A DNA stretch of 64,000 nucleotides from Flavipsychrobacter sp. (GTDB lineage: Bacteria > Bacteroidota > Bacteroidia > Chitinophagales > Chitinophagaceae): NCBI GenBank assembly GCA_031292525.1, contig JARLGY010000045.1, forward strand, positions 1 to 64,000. The letters are read 5' to 3'. Positions 52,286-61,331 of the stretch are shown piece after piece. Under the pieces are notes generated by a model that worked only from the letters and a program-made list of their open reading frames with translations, was not told the DNA's origin and made no database searches. Both the position numbers and the translations under genes were made by a program. Every line of letters starts with the position of its first letter. Position 1 is the stretch's first letter.

Positions 52286-53496
52286 GCTTGATCTTTTAGT
52301 TTGCTTTTATCACATTGTTGTTCAACCCGCAAGGTGAAATCTGCAATTACATTCATATAATTCATAAATGCATCATATGGTGTATAGTAAGGATTGAAGT
52401 ATTTATGTACATCGCCATCGGCAAAGAACTTAGTGCACATGTAGTAAAAATGATCGCTTGTTTGCAGGAACAACCAGTCTCTTTTTATCTTCTCATCATC
52501 ACACGCTTTTACTTTAGCCTCAAGGCTATACAAAGTTCCAAACGCATCATCCTGCAGATCATTACCCAACCATGCAGATAGATCTCTTTCTTCATCTGCC
52601 CACGAAACAGGGTTAGGCATAGAAACCGCACCGGCAGACGTTAAAGTCTTTGCTGCCTCTGCGGGAGTAATGAATTCAAAAGCTGAATGATAAAATACCA
52701 TGTCGGGGAGGGCCTTTAAAAAATCGAAGATCCCTGTTGTTACCCATTGGTGCTCACCAAAAGTTTCGTAATCCATGAATAAGTTTACCAACTGCTCGTC
52801 AGCTGGCAGGTCATTAAGCCAGCCAACAAATTTATCTGCCGTTAAAGGAAAGCCGCTCCATTCGTGATTTGAGAAGCGGAAAGCAATATCATCGCTGAGC
52901 CTGAAGTTTTTAAGAAGCAATTTAAGGTCAGGACTTGTAGCGCTGGTGTACAAATAGTTGGGGCTTTTCCAATCCAACACATTGTCCGCACCCTCTGCCA
53001 GCATAGCTTTGTACCCCATACCTGCCACAACATTACCTATATGGTCGGAATAGATAAGCTCAGTATTACGGAAGACCGTTGGCGTTTGGCCAAAATGCTG
53101 CTGTACTTTTTGGGTATGTGCTGCCACCTGTGCTTTAAATTCCTCTTCGCTTTTCAGAATGGCTAATGAGTGACCATATGTCTCAGCAAGAAACTCCACA
53201 CAGCCTGTACGTGCCAGTTCTTTAAAGCTCTCCAAAACCTCTGGCATGTACAACTCGAACTGCTCTATTGCAGCGCCTGATATAGAAAAACTAACTTTAA
53301 ATTTACCGCCATGCTTGTGGATAAGATCCAACAACACTCGGTTTGCCGGCAGGTAGCAGTTATGTGCCACCTTTCTCAATATTTCGCTATTGGAGTCGTC
53401 ATCAAAATAATTGCTGTCCTTGCCAATGTTAAAGAAATGATACCTCTTCAACCGGAACGGTTGGTGTACCTGGAAATAGAAACAAATATTTTTCAT
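52273..53496 (-). CDS. Glycoside hydrolase family 57 alpha-amylase-like enzyme
   Basis: I chose the ATG at 53496 (MKNICFYFQVHQPFRLKRYH), directly after the preceding gene's stop; an extension of 20 codons would overlap that gene. About 407 residues. The GH57 signs are YFQVHQP at the N-terminus, VFRNTELIYSDHIGNVV with the nucleophile Glu, and VNLFMDYETFGEHQWV with the acid Asp. It probably cuts alpha-1,4 bonds in glycogen or maltodextrins. It lies between the glycosyltransferase (two bases apart) and glgP. Confidence 0.92.
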   Translation of the reverse strand: MKNICFYFQVHQPFRLKRYHFFNIGKDSNYFDDDSNSEILRKVAHNCYLPANRVLLDLIHKHGGKFKVSFSISGAAIEQFELYMPEVLESFKELARTGCVEFLAETYGHSLAILKSEEEFKAQVAAHTQKVQQHFGQTPTVFRNTELIYSDHIGNVVAGMGYKAMLAEGADNVLDWKSPNYLYTSATSPDLKLLLKNFRLSDDIAFRFSNHEWSGFPLTADKFVGWLNDLPADEQLVNLFMDYETFGEHQWVTTGIFDFLKALPDMVFYHSAFEFITPAEAAKTLTSAGAVSMPNPVSWADEERDLSAWLGNDLQDDAFGTLYSLEAKVKACDDEKIKRDWLFLQTSDHFYYMCTKFFADGDVHKYFNPYYTPYDAFMNYMNVIADFTLRVEQQCDKSKLKDQALAF

Positions 53497-53498
53497 GC

Positions 53499-54785
53499 TT
53501 AGTTTTTTACAAGATCCTGATATAATTCCTTCACTTTGGCAGCCTGACTTATCCACTTCAGGTTTTGCATTTCTATTCGGCTATCGCGCACAACCATGTT
53601 GGCCAGGCTTTTATAGGTGGCCACTGCATGTATGGCATCAGCCATAGCATCTACATCAAAAAAATCAACGCTTATAGCACGGGTTAGTATTTCCCTTACA
53701 CCAGACTGTTTTGAAATGATGACCGGCACACCCGCCCTCAAAGCCTCCAGCGGTGAGATGCCGAACGGCTCTGACACAGAGGGCATAACATATGCATCGC
53801 TCATAGCAAACAATTTGCCTACCTCACCCCCTTTAAGAAAACCTGCAAAATGAAAGTGAGATGATATGCGCAACTGTGCGGCACGGCGTACTACCTGATG
53901 CAGCATATCACCACTGCCCGCCATTATGAACCTGAAATTTTTATCTTCTTTTAATACTTTTCCTGCTGCCTCAACAAAATAGTCTGGGCCTTTCTGGTAG
54001 GTGATACGGCCTACATAAGAAATGATCTTCTCTTTGAATATCCTTTCTGGTTTTACGGCTTCGTTAACCGATGTGTCATCGACAGCATTGTAAATGGTAA
54101 AAACTTTTTCAGGCGCCATGCCATAGTTATTGATAACTATCTGTCGGGTGAGTTCACTTACCGCTATAATTTTATCTGCATGGTGCAGGCCTTCACGTTC
54201 TATTTCGTAGATCTGCTCATTTACCTTGTTACCGCCAGACCGGTCAAACTCAGTGGCATGCAAGTGCGCCACCAATGGTTTACCGCTTATCTCTTTTGCA
54301 ATAATGCCAGCAGGGAAGGAAAGCCAATCGTGTACATGTATTACATCGAATGTATTATTGGCTACTATTTCGGCAGCAACTCTTGCATAGTTCCAGACCT
54401 CTGTAAGCAGGTCCTTGCCATACTTGCCCGTAAAATGGTAGCGTGTTGAAGCAGTATTGACAGTTTTAGATGTATTTGCCAGTTGTTCTTCGCTGTACAA
54501 TAAAAATTCTTCAGGACTCAGGTAGGGTATGATAAAGGAATTGACTTCCCAGTACATCATCTTTTCAAACAGAGTACGGTAGGTAGCAGTGTGAGTGTGT
54601 ACGGGCATACCGTCTGCCGATACCAGGCGAAAGTTACTTGCGTCTTCATCCCCATAAGCTTTGGGCATAACGAAAATGATATCTACATCATTTTCGGCCA
54701 ATCCCTTCGTTAAACCGTAGCAGGCTGTACCTAAACCACCCGAAATATTGGGTGGAAATTCCCAGCCAAACATTAATACCTTCAT
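53499..54785 (-). CDS. Glycosyltransferase family 4 protein, starch/glycogen synthase-like
   Basis: 428 residues of a GT-B fold. The N-terminal FGWEFPPNISGGLGTACYGLT carries the GGLG nucleotide-sugar loop seen in glycogen synthase-type enzymes. The C-terminal half has ISYVGRITYQKGPDYFVEAA and SVSEPFGISPLEALRAGVPVI, with the E-x7-E motif. The neighbours GH57 and glgP point to alpha-glucan building or remodelling. ADP-glucose or UDP-glucose as donor cannot be read. It is first in the leftward cluster, with a TAATTTTG box at 54826-54833 before it. Confidence 0.85.
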   Translation of the reverse strand: MKVLMFGWEFPPNISGGLGTACYGLTKGLAENDVDIIFVMPKAYGDEDASNFRLVSADGMPVHTHTATYRTLFEKMMYWEVNSFIIPYLSPEEFLLYSEEQLANTSKTVNTASTRYHFTGKYGKDLLTEVWNYARVAAEIVANNTFDVIHVHDWLSFPAGIIAKEISGKPLVAHLHATEFDRSGGNKVNEQIYEIEREGLHHADKIIAVSELTRQIVINNYGMAPEKVFTIYNAVDDTSVNEAVKPERIFKEKIISYVGRITYQKGPDYFVEAAGKVLKEDKNFRFIMAGSGDMLHQVVRRAAQLRISSHFHFAGFLKGGEVGKLFAMSDAYVMPSVSEPFGISPLEALRAGVPVIISKQSGVREILTRAISVDFFDVDAMADAIHAVATYKSLANMVVRDSRIEMQNLKWISQAAKVKELYQDLVKN

Positions 54786-55159
54786 ATTGTGAACGTTAAT
54801 AAAACTGTTTGTGAAGGAGCTTCTACAAAATTATTTTTATAGAATTACTATATAACTGTTCACTAAACAATATACTTGAAAATAGATGATAAAGTTATTT
54901 TTAAATAACCTCATTATCTAATGTCAAAGCAGTGTTCACATTAACTTATTATCACCAATTGTTTGCTAAATGTAATAAATACTACGCATTGATAAAAGTA
55001 GTTCTTATCTATTTTTATTTGCCTTTATTGTTGTTTACAAATCGTAGTATTAATAGAAGAAGAAAACGTACCCACAGGCAATTATATAATAGGCCACTTT
55101 TTGAGGTGACAGGTGCATTGCAAAACAGGCAGTTGAATAAATTAAATGGATTTATCGCT
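54786..55159. other. AT-rich intergenic region
   Basis: It holds the probable promoter of the glycogen cluster (TAATTTTG on the minus strand at 54826-54833). An open frame at 54932-55189 runs into the end of surE and looks spurious. Nothing else is evident. Confidence 0.4.
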
Positions 55160-55939
55160 TTACTTCACCTCATCTTTCCATTCGCCTAAGAGCCAATCCT
55201 TCATTTTGTAATCAGTAAGGTCAAATTTCACTGGTACTACTGATGCATAGCCATCTTTCAGTGCCTGTACATCAGTATCTTCGCCTTTGTCCATGTTCAC
55301 AAATCGGCCTACCATCCAGTAATAATCTTTGCCACGCGGGTCTACACGGTGTTCAAACTCCTCGTCCCACTTGGCATATGCCTGCCTGCATACTTTAAGC
55401 CCTTTAAAATCTTTTGCTGCCAGCCGGGGTATGTTCACATTAAGTAAAGTATGTCGGGGTACGGCGCTATCCAGCAGACGTTTTGTTATACCATGCGCTA
55501 CAGCTTTTGCTACACTAAAGTCTGCTTCAAAACTAAAATCGAGCAATGAAAAGCCTGCTGAGGGTACACCTTCAATAGCTGCTTCCATAGCAGCACTCAT
55601 AGTGCCTGAATAAATAACGTTTATAGAATGATTAGCTCCGTGATTGATGCCACTTACGCACACATCTGGTTTACGGTGCAGTATTTTGTCTCGTGCCAGC
55701 TTCACGCAGTCAACTGGGGTACCACTGCATTGCCATGATTCTATTCCCTCAAACACATCCACTTTATTTACACGCAGGGGAACACCCATGGTTATAGCGT
55801 GCCCCATGCCCGATTGTGGACTATCAGGCGCAACAACTATAACCTGTCCCAGATCTTTTACTGCTTCAACCAATGCCCGTATGCCTGGAGCAGTAATGCC
55901 ATCATCGTTCGTAACAAGAATTATGGGTTTCTCTCTCAT
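55160..55939 (-). CDS. surE: 5'/3'-nucleotidase SurE
   Basis: I chose the ATG at 55939 (MREKPIILVTNDDGITAPGI) because the family starts just before the metal-binding NDDG; an extension to 56008 would add 23 odd residues overlapping the permease gene. About 259 residues. Also visible are VVVAPDSPQSGMGHAITMG and VSGINHGANHSINVIYSGTM. It removes phosphate from nucleoside monophosphates and survival-stage metabolites. It lies 11 bases after the ABC permease gene, so it is probably co-transcribed. Confidence 0.94.
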   Translation of the reverse strand: MREKPIILVTNDDGITAPGIRALVEAVKDLGQVIVVAPDSPQSGMGHAITMGVPLRVNKVDVFEGIESWQCSGTPVDCVKLARDKILHRKPDVCVSGINHGANHSINVIYSGTMSAAMEAAIEGVPSAGFSLLDFSFEADFSVAKAVAHGITKRLLDSAVPRHTLLNVNIPRLAAKDFKGLKVCRQAYAKWDEEFEHRVDPRGKDYYWMVGRFVNMDKGEDTDVQALKDGYASVVPVKFDLTDYKMKDWLLGEWKDEVK

Positions 55940-55950
55940 GTCTCTGTTCC

Positions 55951-56745
55951 TTACCAATCTCTTCGCAGCAACATACTGCGACAAATGAAATAATATACAA
56001 CGCACCACAAAATTGTAGCTATCACAAAATATTGTGGCACTGTTGCCTGTATGTTGGCGCCCATCATATGTGCTGCCATCTTCATCATGGGAAAGGGGAG
56101 TAACTCATCACTGGATTGTAACGGCAGAAAATCTCCATAATTGCTTCCCAATTTCCAGTTCAATATTTTTTGCAGTATGCCCTCTATCATTATTGAATAA
56201 AGCAGGAATAAGCTGATTGCAAGTCCGCTGCGCTTTATCCACATGGCTATCATCATAGCAAAACCAAGGTAGTTTACCGATAGCAGGAAGAAATAAAATA
56301 TCTTATCGTAACCGCTCAATAAATTGTTTGCAGACCCTGAATAAGCAAGACCAAAACCGCTCCCCAGGATAAAGAAATAGACGGTTGCCAGTAGGCTAAG
56401 TATTACAACCAACAGTACTTTGGCATTCAGGAAATCTATCCTTTTCCAGCCATCGATGATATTTTGTCTGTTAGTTTTAAAACTATATTCATTTGTGGTG
56501 ATGATGATAACAAGAATAGCGAGGAACGTAATGAAATAGCTGTTGAGGCAACCCATATTGCTCCATACGTCGGGAAAGGCGTAAGATTTAGTAAATACGC
56601 TCATTCCGTTGAATGTGAAACTGCCCAAGCTATTGGCTATTTCATAATTCAACATCGGCAGCAGCACTACATACAGTGCTATCAATATCCAGAAAGTTCT
56701 GTAATTTTTGAGTTTTAGCCACTCTATGCTTAACAATTTTTGCAT
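55951..56745 (-). CDS. ABC transporter permease (ABC-2 type)
   Basis: 264 residues with six hydrophobic segments (about 17-35, 69-88, 109-131, 147-166, 172-192 and 239-259). ANSLGSFTFNGMSVFTKSYA precedes the second helix. The N-terminal KLLSIEWLKLKNYRTFWILI is typical of ABC-2 permeases in Bacteroidota. It follows the ATPase gene by nine bases, and the two form the transporter. Substrate unknown. Confidence 0.88.
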   Translation of the reverse strand: MQKLLSIEWLKLKNYRTFWILIALYVVLLPMLNYEIANSLGSFTFNGMSVFTKSYAFPDVWSNMGCLNSYFITFLAILVIIITTNEYSFKTNRQNIIDGWKRIDFLNAKVLLVVILSLLATVYFFILGSGFGLAYSGSANNLLSGYDKIFYFFLLSVNYLGFAMMIAMWIKRSGLAISLFLLYSIMIEGILQKILNWKLGSNYGDFLPLQSSDELLPFPMMKMAAHMMGANIQATVPQYFVIATILWCVVYYFICRSMLLRRDW

Positions 56746-56754
56746 GTTCCCGGG

Positions 56755-57642
56755 TTAGTTGGTGAGTTCTATGAATTTAGATTCTAGGCTTTTCTTTCTG
56801 AGGAGAAGGTGTGTAAGGATTATACCTCCCTGCATGCAATACTCATTTATTTGTGCAGGTTGTACTGCAGCATCGCATGACAGAAGCAAGGTGTTGCTTC
56901 CTGGCTGAATCTTTTTTATTCCATTCATACCGGTAAGGAGTTGTTGCAAGGCCTTGAGATCGTCGGCTCTCACCTCTATCTGGTCTTCGCTATGCAGCAC
57001 GTCATCTACGTGCCCTGTTACCAGCAGGTTGCCACGTTTTAGTATAGCTACATGGGTACAAACTTTTTCCACTTCGTCAAGCAAATGACTGGCCATAATG
57101 ACGGTGATACCTTCGTTACTTAGTTTAACAATAAGCTCCCTTATCTCTGCAATGCCGGCAGGGTCCAAACCATTTGTAGGCTCATCCAGTACCAGTATTT
57201 TAGGGTTGCCGAGCAATGCAGCCGCTATAGCCAGCCGTTGCTTCATGCCCAGCGAATAAGTAAGAAATTTACTATCCTTGCGTTGCAGCAGTCCTGTAAG
57301 TTCCAGCACGCGCAGCTTGTCTTCATGCCCCCTTTCTTTTATTGCCGCTGTGATCTCCAGGTTCTCAATAGCGGTGAGGTAATGATAAAAGTTAGGAGTC
57401 TCCAGTAGTGCACCTATTTGCCTGCGTGCCGCATCTGCCGACATGCCATCGAACCATTTATAACTTCCTCCATTTGCTACAAGTACATCCAATACAATAC
57501 CTAACAGAGTTGTTTTGCCACTGCCATTGGGGCCTAATATGCCAAATACACTCCCTTCCGGTACATTGAAAGATACGGATTCGAGCGCCCGGATAGGTCC
57601 GTACGATTTAGAGATCTGCTGGATAGATAAGACGGGTTGCAA
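56755..57642 (-). CDS. ABC transporter ATP-binding protein
   Basis: 295 residues: Walker A GPNGSGKTTLLG, signature YSLGMKQRLAIAAALL, Walker B KILVLDEPTNGLDPAG and switch His in IMASHLLDEVEKVC. The C-terminal 70 residues form a regulatory extension. It belongs to the CcmA/BcrA-like class that pairs with ABC-2 permeases, here the gene nine bases downstream. It is the first gene of the ATPase-permease-surE operon. Confidence 0.93.
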   Translation of the reverse strand: MQPVLSIQQISKSYGPIRALESVSFNVPEGSVFGILGPNGSGKTTLLGIVLDVLVANGGSYKWFDGMSADAARRQIGALLETPNFYHYLTAIENLEITAAIKERGHEDKLRVLELTGLLQRKDSKFLTYSLGMKQRLAIAAALLGNPKILVLDEPTNGLDPAGIAEIRELIVKLSNEGITVIMASHLLDEVEKVCTHVAILKRGNLLVTGHVDDVLHSEDQIEVRADDLKALQQLLTGMNGIKKIQPGSNTLLLSCDAAVQPAQINEYCMQGGIILTHLLLRKKSLESKFIELTN

Positions 57643-57716
57643 AGGCTATATATTTTATGGAAAAATAAGATCTTTTCACTGAACGCATGCAAGGAGCATA
57701 TTATCCTTACCTGAAA

Positions 57717-58535
57717 TTATATAAACAAATCAGGTTGCAATGGATTTGCGGGATTAACAGCGTAACCTGTCAGGTCTGTAATACCTGCTTGCTTTAATAC
57801 GGCTTCATCCAGGAACAAGTTACCTGTACATTCTTTAGCGGGCTGCGACAATATATAATGTGCAGCATCAGCTAGTATCTCTGGTTTGCGGCTGTGCTGC
57901 ATTAGTACATCTCCGCCCAATATATTTTGTACGGCCGATGTGGCAATTGTAGTCATGGGCCACAGAGCATTAGCTGCAATACCATCTTTTTTAAACTCTT
58001 CTGCCCAACCAATGGTCATTAGGCTCATATTGTACTTGGTAATCGTGTATGCTACTGAAGGTGCCAACCATTTTGCTTGTATATGTAATGGTGGCGATAA
58101 AGTAAGTATATGCGGATTTGCAGACTTGCGAAGGAACGGTATGCAATGTTTGGTTACCAGGAAAGTACCCCTTACATTGATATTGTACATTAAATCGTAC
58201 CGTTTGGTTTCGGTAAGTTCGGTAGATGTCATCGATATGGCAGAAGCATTATTGATGAGTATATCAATGCCGCCAAAAATAGAAATGGCCTGTTGTACCG
58301 CAGCTATCACTTGTTCTTCATCCCTTATATCGCATTGTACCGCAAGTGCTTTGCCACCGGCTGCTTGTATCTCTTCTGCGGCAGAATATATAGTGCCACC
58401 CAGGCGAGGGTCTTCTTTTATTGATTTGGCAACAACAATAATATTAGCTCCTTCTGCGGCCAGCTTTAAGGCTATCGCCTTACCAATGCCGCGGCTGGCA
58501 CCAGTTATAAATACATTCTTTCCAGAAAAGGACAT
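57717..58535 (-). CDS. Short-chain dehydrogenase/reductase (HSDL2-like)
   Basis: I chose the ATG at 58535 (MSFSGKNVFITGASRGIGK), since the TGxxxGxG nucleotide motif follows closely; an upstream extension runs into the M15 peptidase gene. About 272 residues. DIRDEEQVIAA, LINNASAISM and the catalytic Tyr and Lys in VAYTITKYNM are visible. The C-terminal NLFLDEAVLKQAGITDLTGY is like hydroxysteroid-dehydrogenase-like protein 2. Substrate unknown. It starts 35 bases after the peptidase gene stop on the same strand. Confidence 0.9.
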   Translation of the reverse strand: MSFSGKNVFITGASRGIGKAIALKLAAEGANIIVVAKSIKEDPRLGGTIYSAAEEIQAAGGKALAVQCDIRDEEQVIAAVQQAISIFGGIDILINNASAISMTSTELTETKRYDLMYNINVRGTFLVTKHCIPFLRKSANPHILTLSPPLHIQAKWLAPSVAYTITKYNMSLMTIGWAEEFKKDGIAANALWPMTTIATSAVQNILGGDVLMQHSRKPEILADAAHYILSQPAKECTGNLFLDEAVLKQAGITDLTGYAVNPANPLQPDLFI

Positions 58536-58570
58536 GATGAATACGTTTTGTATAACGGAAAGGTATAAAA

Positions 58571-59047
58571 TTATCCGTTTACCATAGCAAAGTGATGAGG
58601 CTCTGCATGCACACTCCATTTCTGACCACAATGAATAGCGTGCTTTTCCATGATATCTAAAAAATCATTGCTCCAATTCACCTTGTTAAGCAGTTCATCG
58701 GGCTTTGTATGCATATCTAAAGCTGCGCCCCAGCTATGCATGGACAGTAATGGTTGTGTTTCATTTATAGTGTGGATACTAAAACAGTCGCCAATGCCTT
58801 TTATTTCATCATGAAGGTTATAGAGTTCAAGCTCTTTAAATGCTGCATCCAGCAAGGGCCAAAAGTGTTTATGGATACGGAGCCTTTCTGCCGGGAACCA
58901 GGGAAAGGTGTCTTGTATGTTCCAGGAATATATCCATTTATTTTCAAAAGCAGCATCTCTCGGGTCCCCATACCGGGTGTATAAAAGCAGCTGTGCTGGC
59001 CCTGAGTATTCTGGTGGTAAAACAATATCATTCCCTGCATTTGTCAT
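58571..59047 (-). CDS. M15-family D-Ala-D-Ala carboxypeptidase-like metallopeptidase
   Basis: 158 residues. The zinc-site motifs of the M15 family are visible: SMHSWGAALDM (H and D zinc ligands in HxxGxAxD form) and a C-terminal EPHHFAM (E catalytic, H ligand). It should cleave small peptides, probably in peptidoglycan. No signal peptide is visible, which leaves its location open. It lies upstream of the SDR gene on the same strand. Confidence 0.8.
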   Translation of the reverse strand: MTNAGNDIVLPPEYSGPAQLLLYTRYGDPRDAAFENKWIYSWNIQDTFPWFPAERLRIHKHFWPLLDAAFKELELYNLHDEIKGIGDCFSIHTINETQPLLSMHSWGAALDMHTKPDELLNKVNWSNDFLDIMEKHAIHCGQKWSVHAEPHHFAMVNG

Positions 59048-59135
59048 ACATCGTCTGTTTGGTTTATGTTACAATTTAAGAATTATAATCGTGGCCATTA
59101 GCCTGTTTAACAATAAATTAAAGGTACATCAGCGC

Positions 59136-59166
59136 AAAAAAAGCCACCGTTTTAAAGGGTGGCTTT
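59136..59166. terminator. Terminator after the YceI gene
   Basis: AAAGCCACC, loop GTTTTAAAG, GGTGGCTTT. On the minus strand it is followed by a run of seven Ts (plus-strand A at 59136-59142). A strong terminator for the MarR-YceI transcript. Confidence 0.85.
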
Positions 59167-59188
59167 GGTATGTAATGTGTTCAATTAT

Positions 59189-59719
59189 TTAAGCTTGTTT
59201 TACAAACTGTAATTCAGCGTTCAGGTTCACATCGTCAGATACGATGATGCTTCCGGCTTCAGTAACTGCGCTCCATGTAAGACCAAACTTCTGACGGTTT
59301 ATTTTACCTGTAACTGTAAAGCCAGCCTTAGTTTGTCCGTAACCATCTTTATCTATACCACCAAACTCAACATTAAAAGTTACTGGATTTGTAATATCCT
59401 TTATCGTAACATCGGCAGTAAGTTTATAGTTTTCATCATCTACTTTTTGTAATCCCATGCCAGATATTTTTATCTGTGGATATTTTGCAGCATCAAAAAA
59501 GTCAGGAGATTGCAAGTGACCATCGCGCTGTTCACTATTAGTATTTATTGATGCAGTATCTACTGTAAAGTCGATCTTTGCTGTTGTGAAATCGTCACCC
59601 TCAGATTCTGCACTGCCATCAAATTTTTTGAAATTACCCGACACATTGCTTATCATCATGTGCCTTACTTTGAAGTTTACTTCAGAGTGCATTGCATCAA
59701 TTTTCCATTGTGTTGCCAT
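59189..59719 (-). CDS. YceI family protein
   Basis: 176 residues with the lipocalin-like YceI pattern: WKIDAMHSEVNFKVRHMMIS at the start, GSAESEGDDFTTAKIDFTVD, and QPDF-like SPDFFDAAKYPQI; the final KFGLTWSAVTEAGSIIVSDD is diagnostic. YceI-fold proteins bind isoprenoid-like lipids. No signal peptide is visible here, so it may be cytoplasmic. It is 36 bases after a MarR regulator, which probably controls it. Confidence 0.93.
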   Translation of the reverse strand: MATQWKIDAMHSEVNFKVRHMMISNVSGNFKKFDGSAESEGDDFTTAKIDFTVDTASINTNSEQRDGHLQSPDFFDAAKYPQIKISGMGLQKVDDENYKLTADVTIKDITNPVTFNVEFGGIDKDGYGQTKAGFTVTGKINRQKFGLTWSAVTEAGSIIVSDDVNLNAELQFVKQA

Positions 59720-59755
59720 TGTATTTTGTTTTATTGTTTTTGAATAAATATTTTT

Positions 59756-60211
59756 CTAGTCTATTTTTCTCATCTTATCAAGCAGGTTGTTTAGTACTGC
59801 TGCCTCTTCTTCTGTTATGCCAATTACCCGGGCATTTATTTCGTCCAGTGTTTTACTGGCGAGATCCAGGTTTATAAGTCCCTTCTCGGTAAGTGATATC
59901 AGGCTTTCCCTTTTATCTTCAGCTGATGTTACCCTTTCTACCATTTTTTTTGCCTCCAGCCGATCTATGATACGCGGGACGTTAGAGCTTTTTTCTATCA
60001 TACGCGACCCAATGTTCTTTACACACATTTTTTCCGGGTGCCTTCCCCGCAGAATGCGTAGTACATTGAATTGCTCCATTGTGATATCATACTGTTTCAT
60101 ACTACTGCTTACATGTGTTTTAAGCCAATAGGTAGTGTACAGGATATTTATGGTAGCCTTATGCTGTTCGTTCTTAAACTTAGTTGTCTGTATCGCTTGT
60201 TCTAGTTTCAC
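59756..60211 (-). CDS. MarR-family transcriptional regulator
   Basis: 151 residues from GTG at 60211. The winged helix-turn-helix is at about 40-105: ITMEQFNVLRILRGRHPEKM, NIGSRMIEKSSNVPRIIDRL (recognition helix) and MVERVTSAEDKRESLISLTE (wing). The long flanking helices form the dimer interface. It most likely controls itself and the adjacent YceI gene. A palindrome lies over its -7 region. Confidence 0.92.
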   Translation of the reverse strand: MKLEQAIQTTKFKNEQHKATINILYTTYWLKTHVSSSMKQYDITMEQFNVLRILRGRHPEKMCVKNIGSRMIEKSSNVPRIIDRLEAKKMVERVTSAEDKRESLISLTEKGLINLDLASKTLDEINARVIGITEEEAAVLNNLLDKMRKID

Positions 60212-60215
60212 GATG

Positions 60216-60234
60216 CAAATATATGTATGTACAT
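60216..60234 (-). promoter_or_regulatory. -7 box and possible MarR operator
   Basis: On the minus strand TATATTTG (60223-60216) lies four bases before the GTG start. The palindrome ATGTA-TG-TACAT at 60223-60234 abuts it and could bind the MarR regulator. Confidence 0.5.
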
Positions 60235-60296
60235 CTAATTTTTTCTATAAGGTTACTTTATAGGTATATAAATATTATACCCCACTCGGTTCAATT

Positions 60297-61322
60297 TTAA
60301 AATCGCGGGCAAAGGTGTTTATCCTCGTAAGATTTGTGGTACATACCTGTTTTGAACAGTGATATTTCGAAAGCACCTCTTAAATTTGTTGCAGTACGCA
60401 GCGTAGAAGTATTTACATCGTAACTAATAGTAATAGCGTTCCCTTTGTAGTTAACAATAAACGTGGGGATGAACGCATCGTTCACCCGATAATACAATCC
60501 TCCAGATAATGTAAATGGTTGATTGTTATGCAGATCTACTTTACTCCATTTAAATACGCCCCCCCCAACAATTTCCTGGTATGCACCTTGTGTTACATAG
60601 TTAAAATGAAATTTAAGGGCATAAGTTTCATCAAAATTGTAGTCCAATCCCAGGTTGCCTACTAGTTTTGGGGCAAGGTTGGCAACATCGCTGCTGCCGT
60701 AGAAAGATGTTTTTATAGGGGTAAAATGATAACCTGCTGCACCTACAAAGTAATTTATCTTATTGTCTGCATCAAAACTGCTGCTGAAACTTACCCCTGC
60801 TCCTAAATCCCAATTATTGATCTTGGGGTTGGGTATTTGTTGCTCCCCATTGCCATTTGCTGCGTTGAAATCTCCATTCTGATATTGATAATCAAATGTC
60901 GCCTTTGAAAAGTCGATGCTTCGCTGTATGTAACCGCCAGTAAACCCAACTGAAAGATAAGATGCGTGTTTATCGTTTAGCGACTTGTTATAGTTAATAG
61001 CTCCATAAAAAGCATTTGTATTGAAATTAATAGTTCCTGCTTTGTCGGCATAGCCCAGCAGTCCAAAACTTACAAAGTCATTTACATTATTCACCTGCAC
61101 TTTAGTTTCCAGGTCTATAAGCTCTGTTTTAAAAGGTACCGCTATGCTTCCCCATTGGCTGCGATAAAGCACACCGATCTTATAGTCATCTGTAAAAATG
61201 CCTGTAAGTGCCGGGTTGTTAAGAATGGTAGGCGTATAAAACTGCGAAAAATGAATATCCTGCGCATCTGCAAAGGTACAGTGCATGCATACAAGTAATG
61301 TAATAATGTAGCTTTTCTTCAT
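60297..61322 (-). CDS. Type IX secretion membrane protein, PorP/SprF family
   Basis: 341 residues with signal peptide MKKSYIITLLVCMHCTFADAQ. The N-terminal DIHFSQFYTPTILNNPALTG is the family's characteristic opening. The rest is a beta-barrel pattern (VLYRSQWGSIAVPFKTEL; YVTQGAYQEIVGGGVFKW) ending in a C-terminal strand. In this phylum such proteins sit next to T9SS type B cargo and help export or anchor it. The cargo gene lies directly upstream, nine bases away. Confidence 0.93.
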   Translation of the reverse strand: MKKSYIITLLVCMHCTFADAQDIHFSQFYTPTILNNPALTGIFTDDYKIGVLYRSQWGSIAVPFKTELIDLETKVQVNNVNDFVSFGLLGYADKAGTINFNTNAFYGAINYNKSLNDKHASYLSVGFTGGYIQRSIDFSKATFDYQYQNGDFNAANGNGEQQIPNPKINNWDLGAGVSFSSSFDADNKINYFVGAAGYHFTPIKTSFYGSSDVANLAPKLVGNLGLDYNFDETYALKFHFNYVTQGAYQEIVGGGVFKWSKVDLHNNQPFTLSGGLYYRVNDAFIPTFIVNYKGNAITISYDVNTSTLRTATNLRGAFEISLFKTGMYHKSYEDKHLCPRF

Positions 61323-61331
61323 ACCCTTCGG

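Noticed and set aside
54932-55189. Plus-strand open frame of 85 codons
   Set aside because: It runs into the end of surE on the other strand, is AT-driven, and has no start signal or family.
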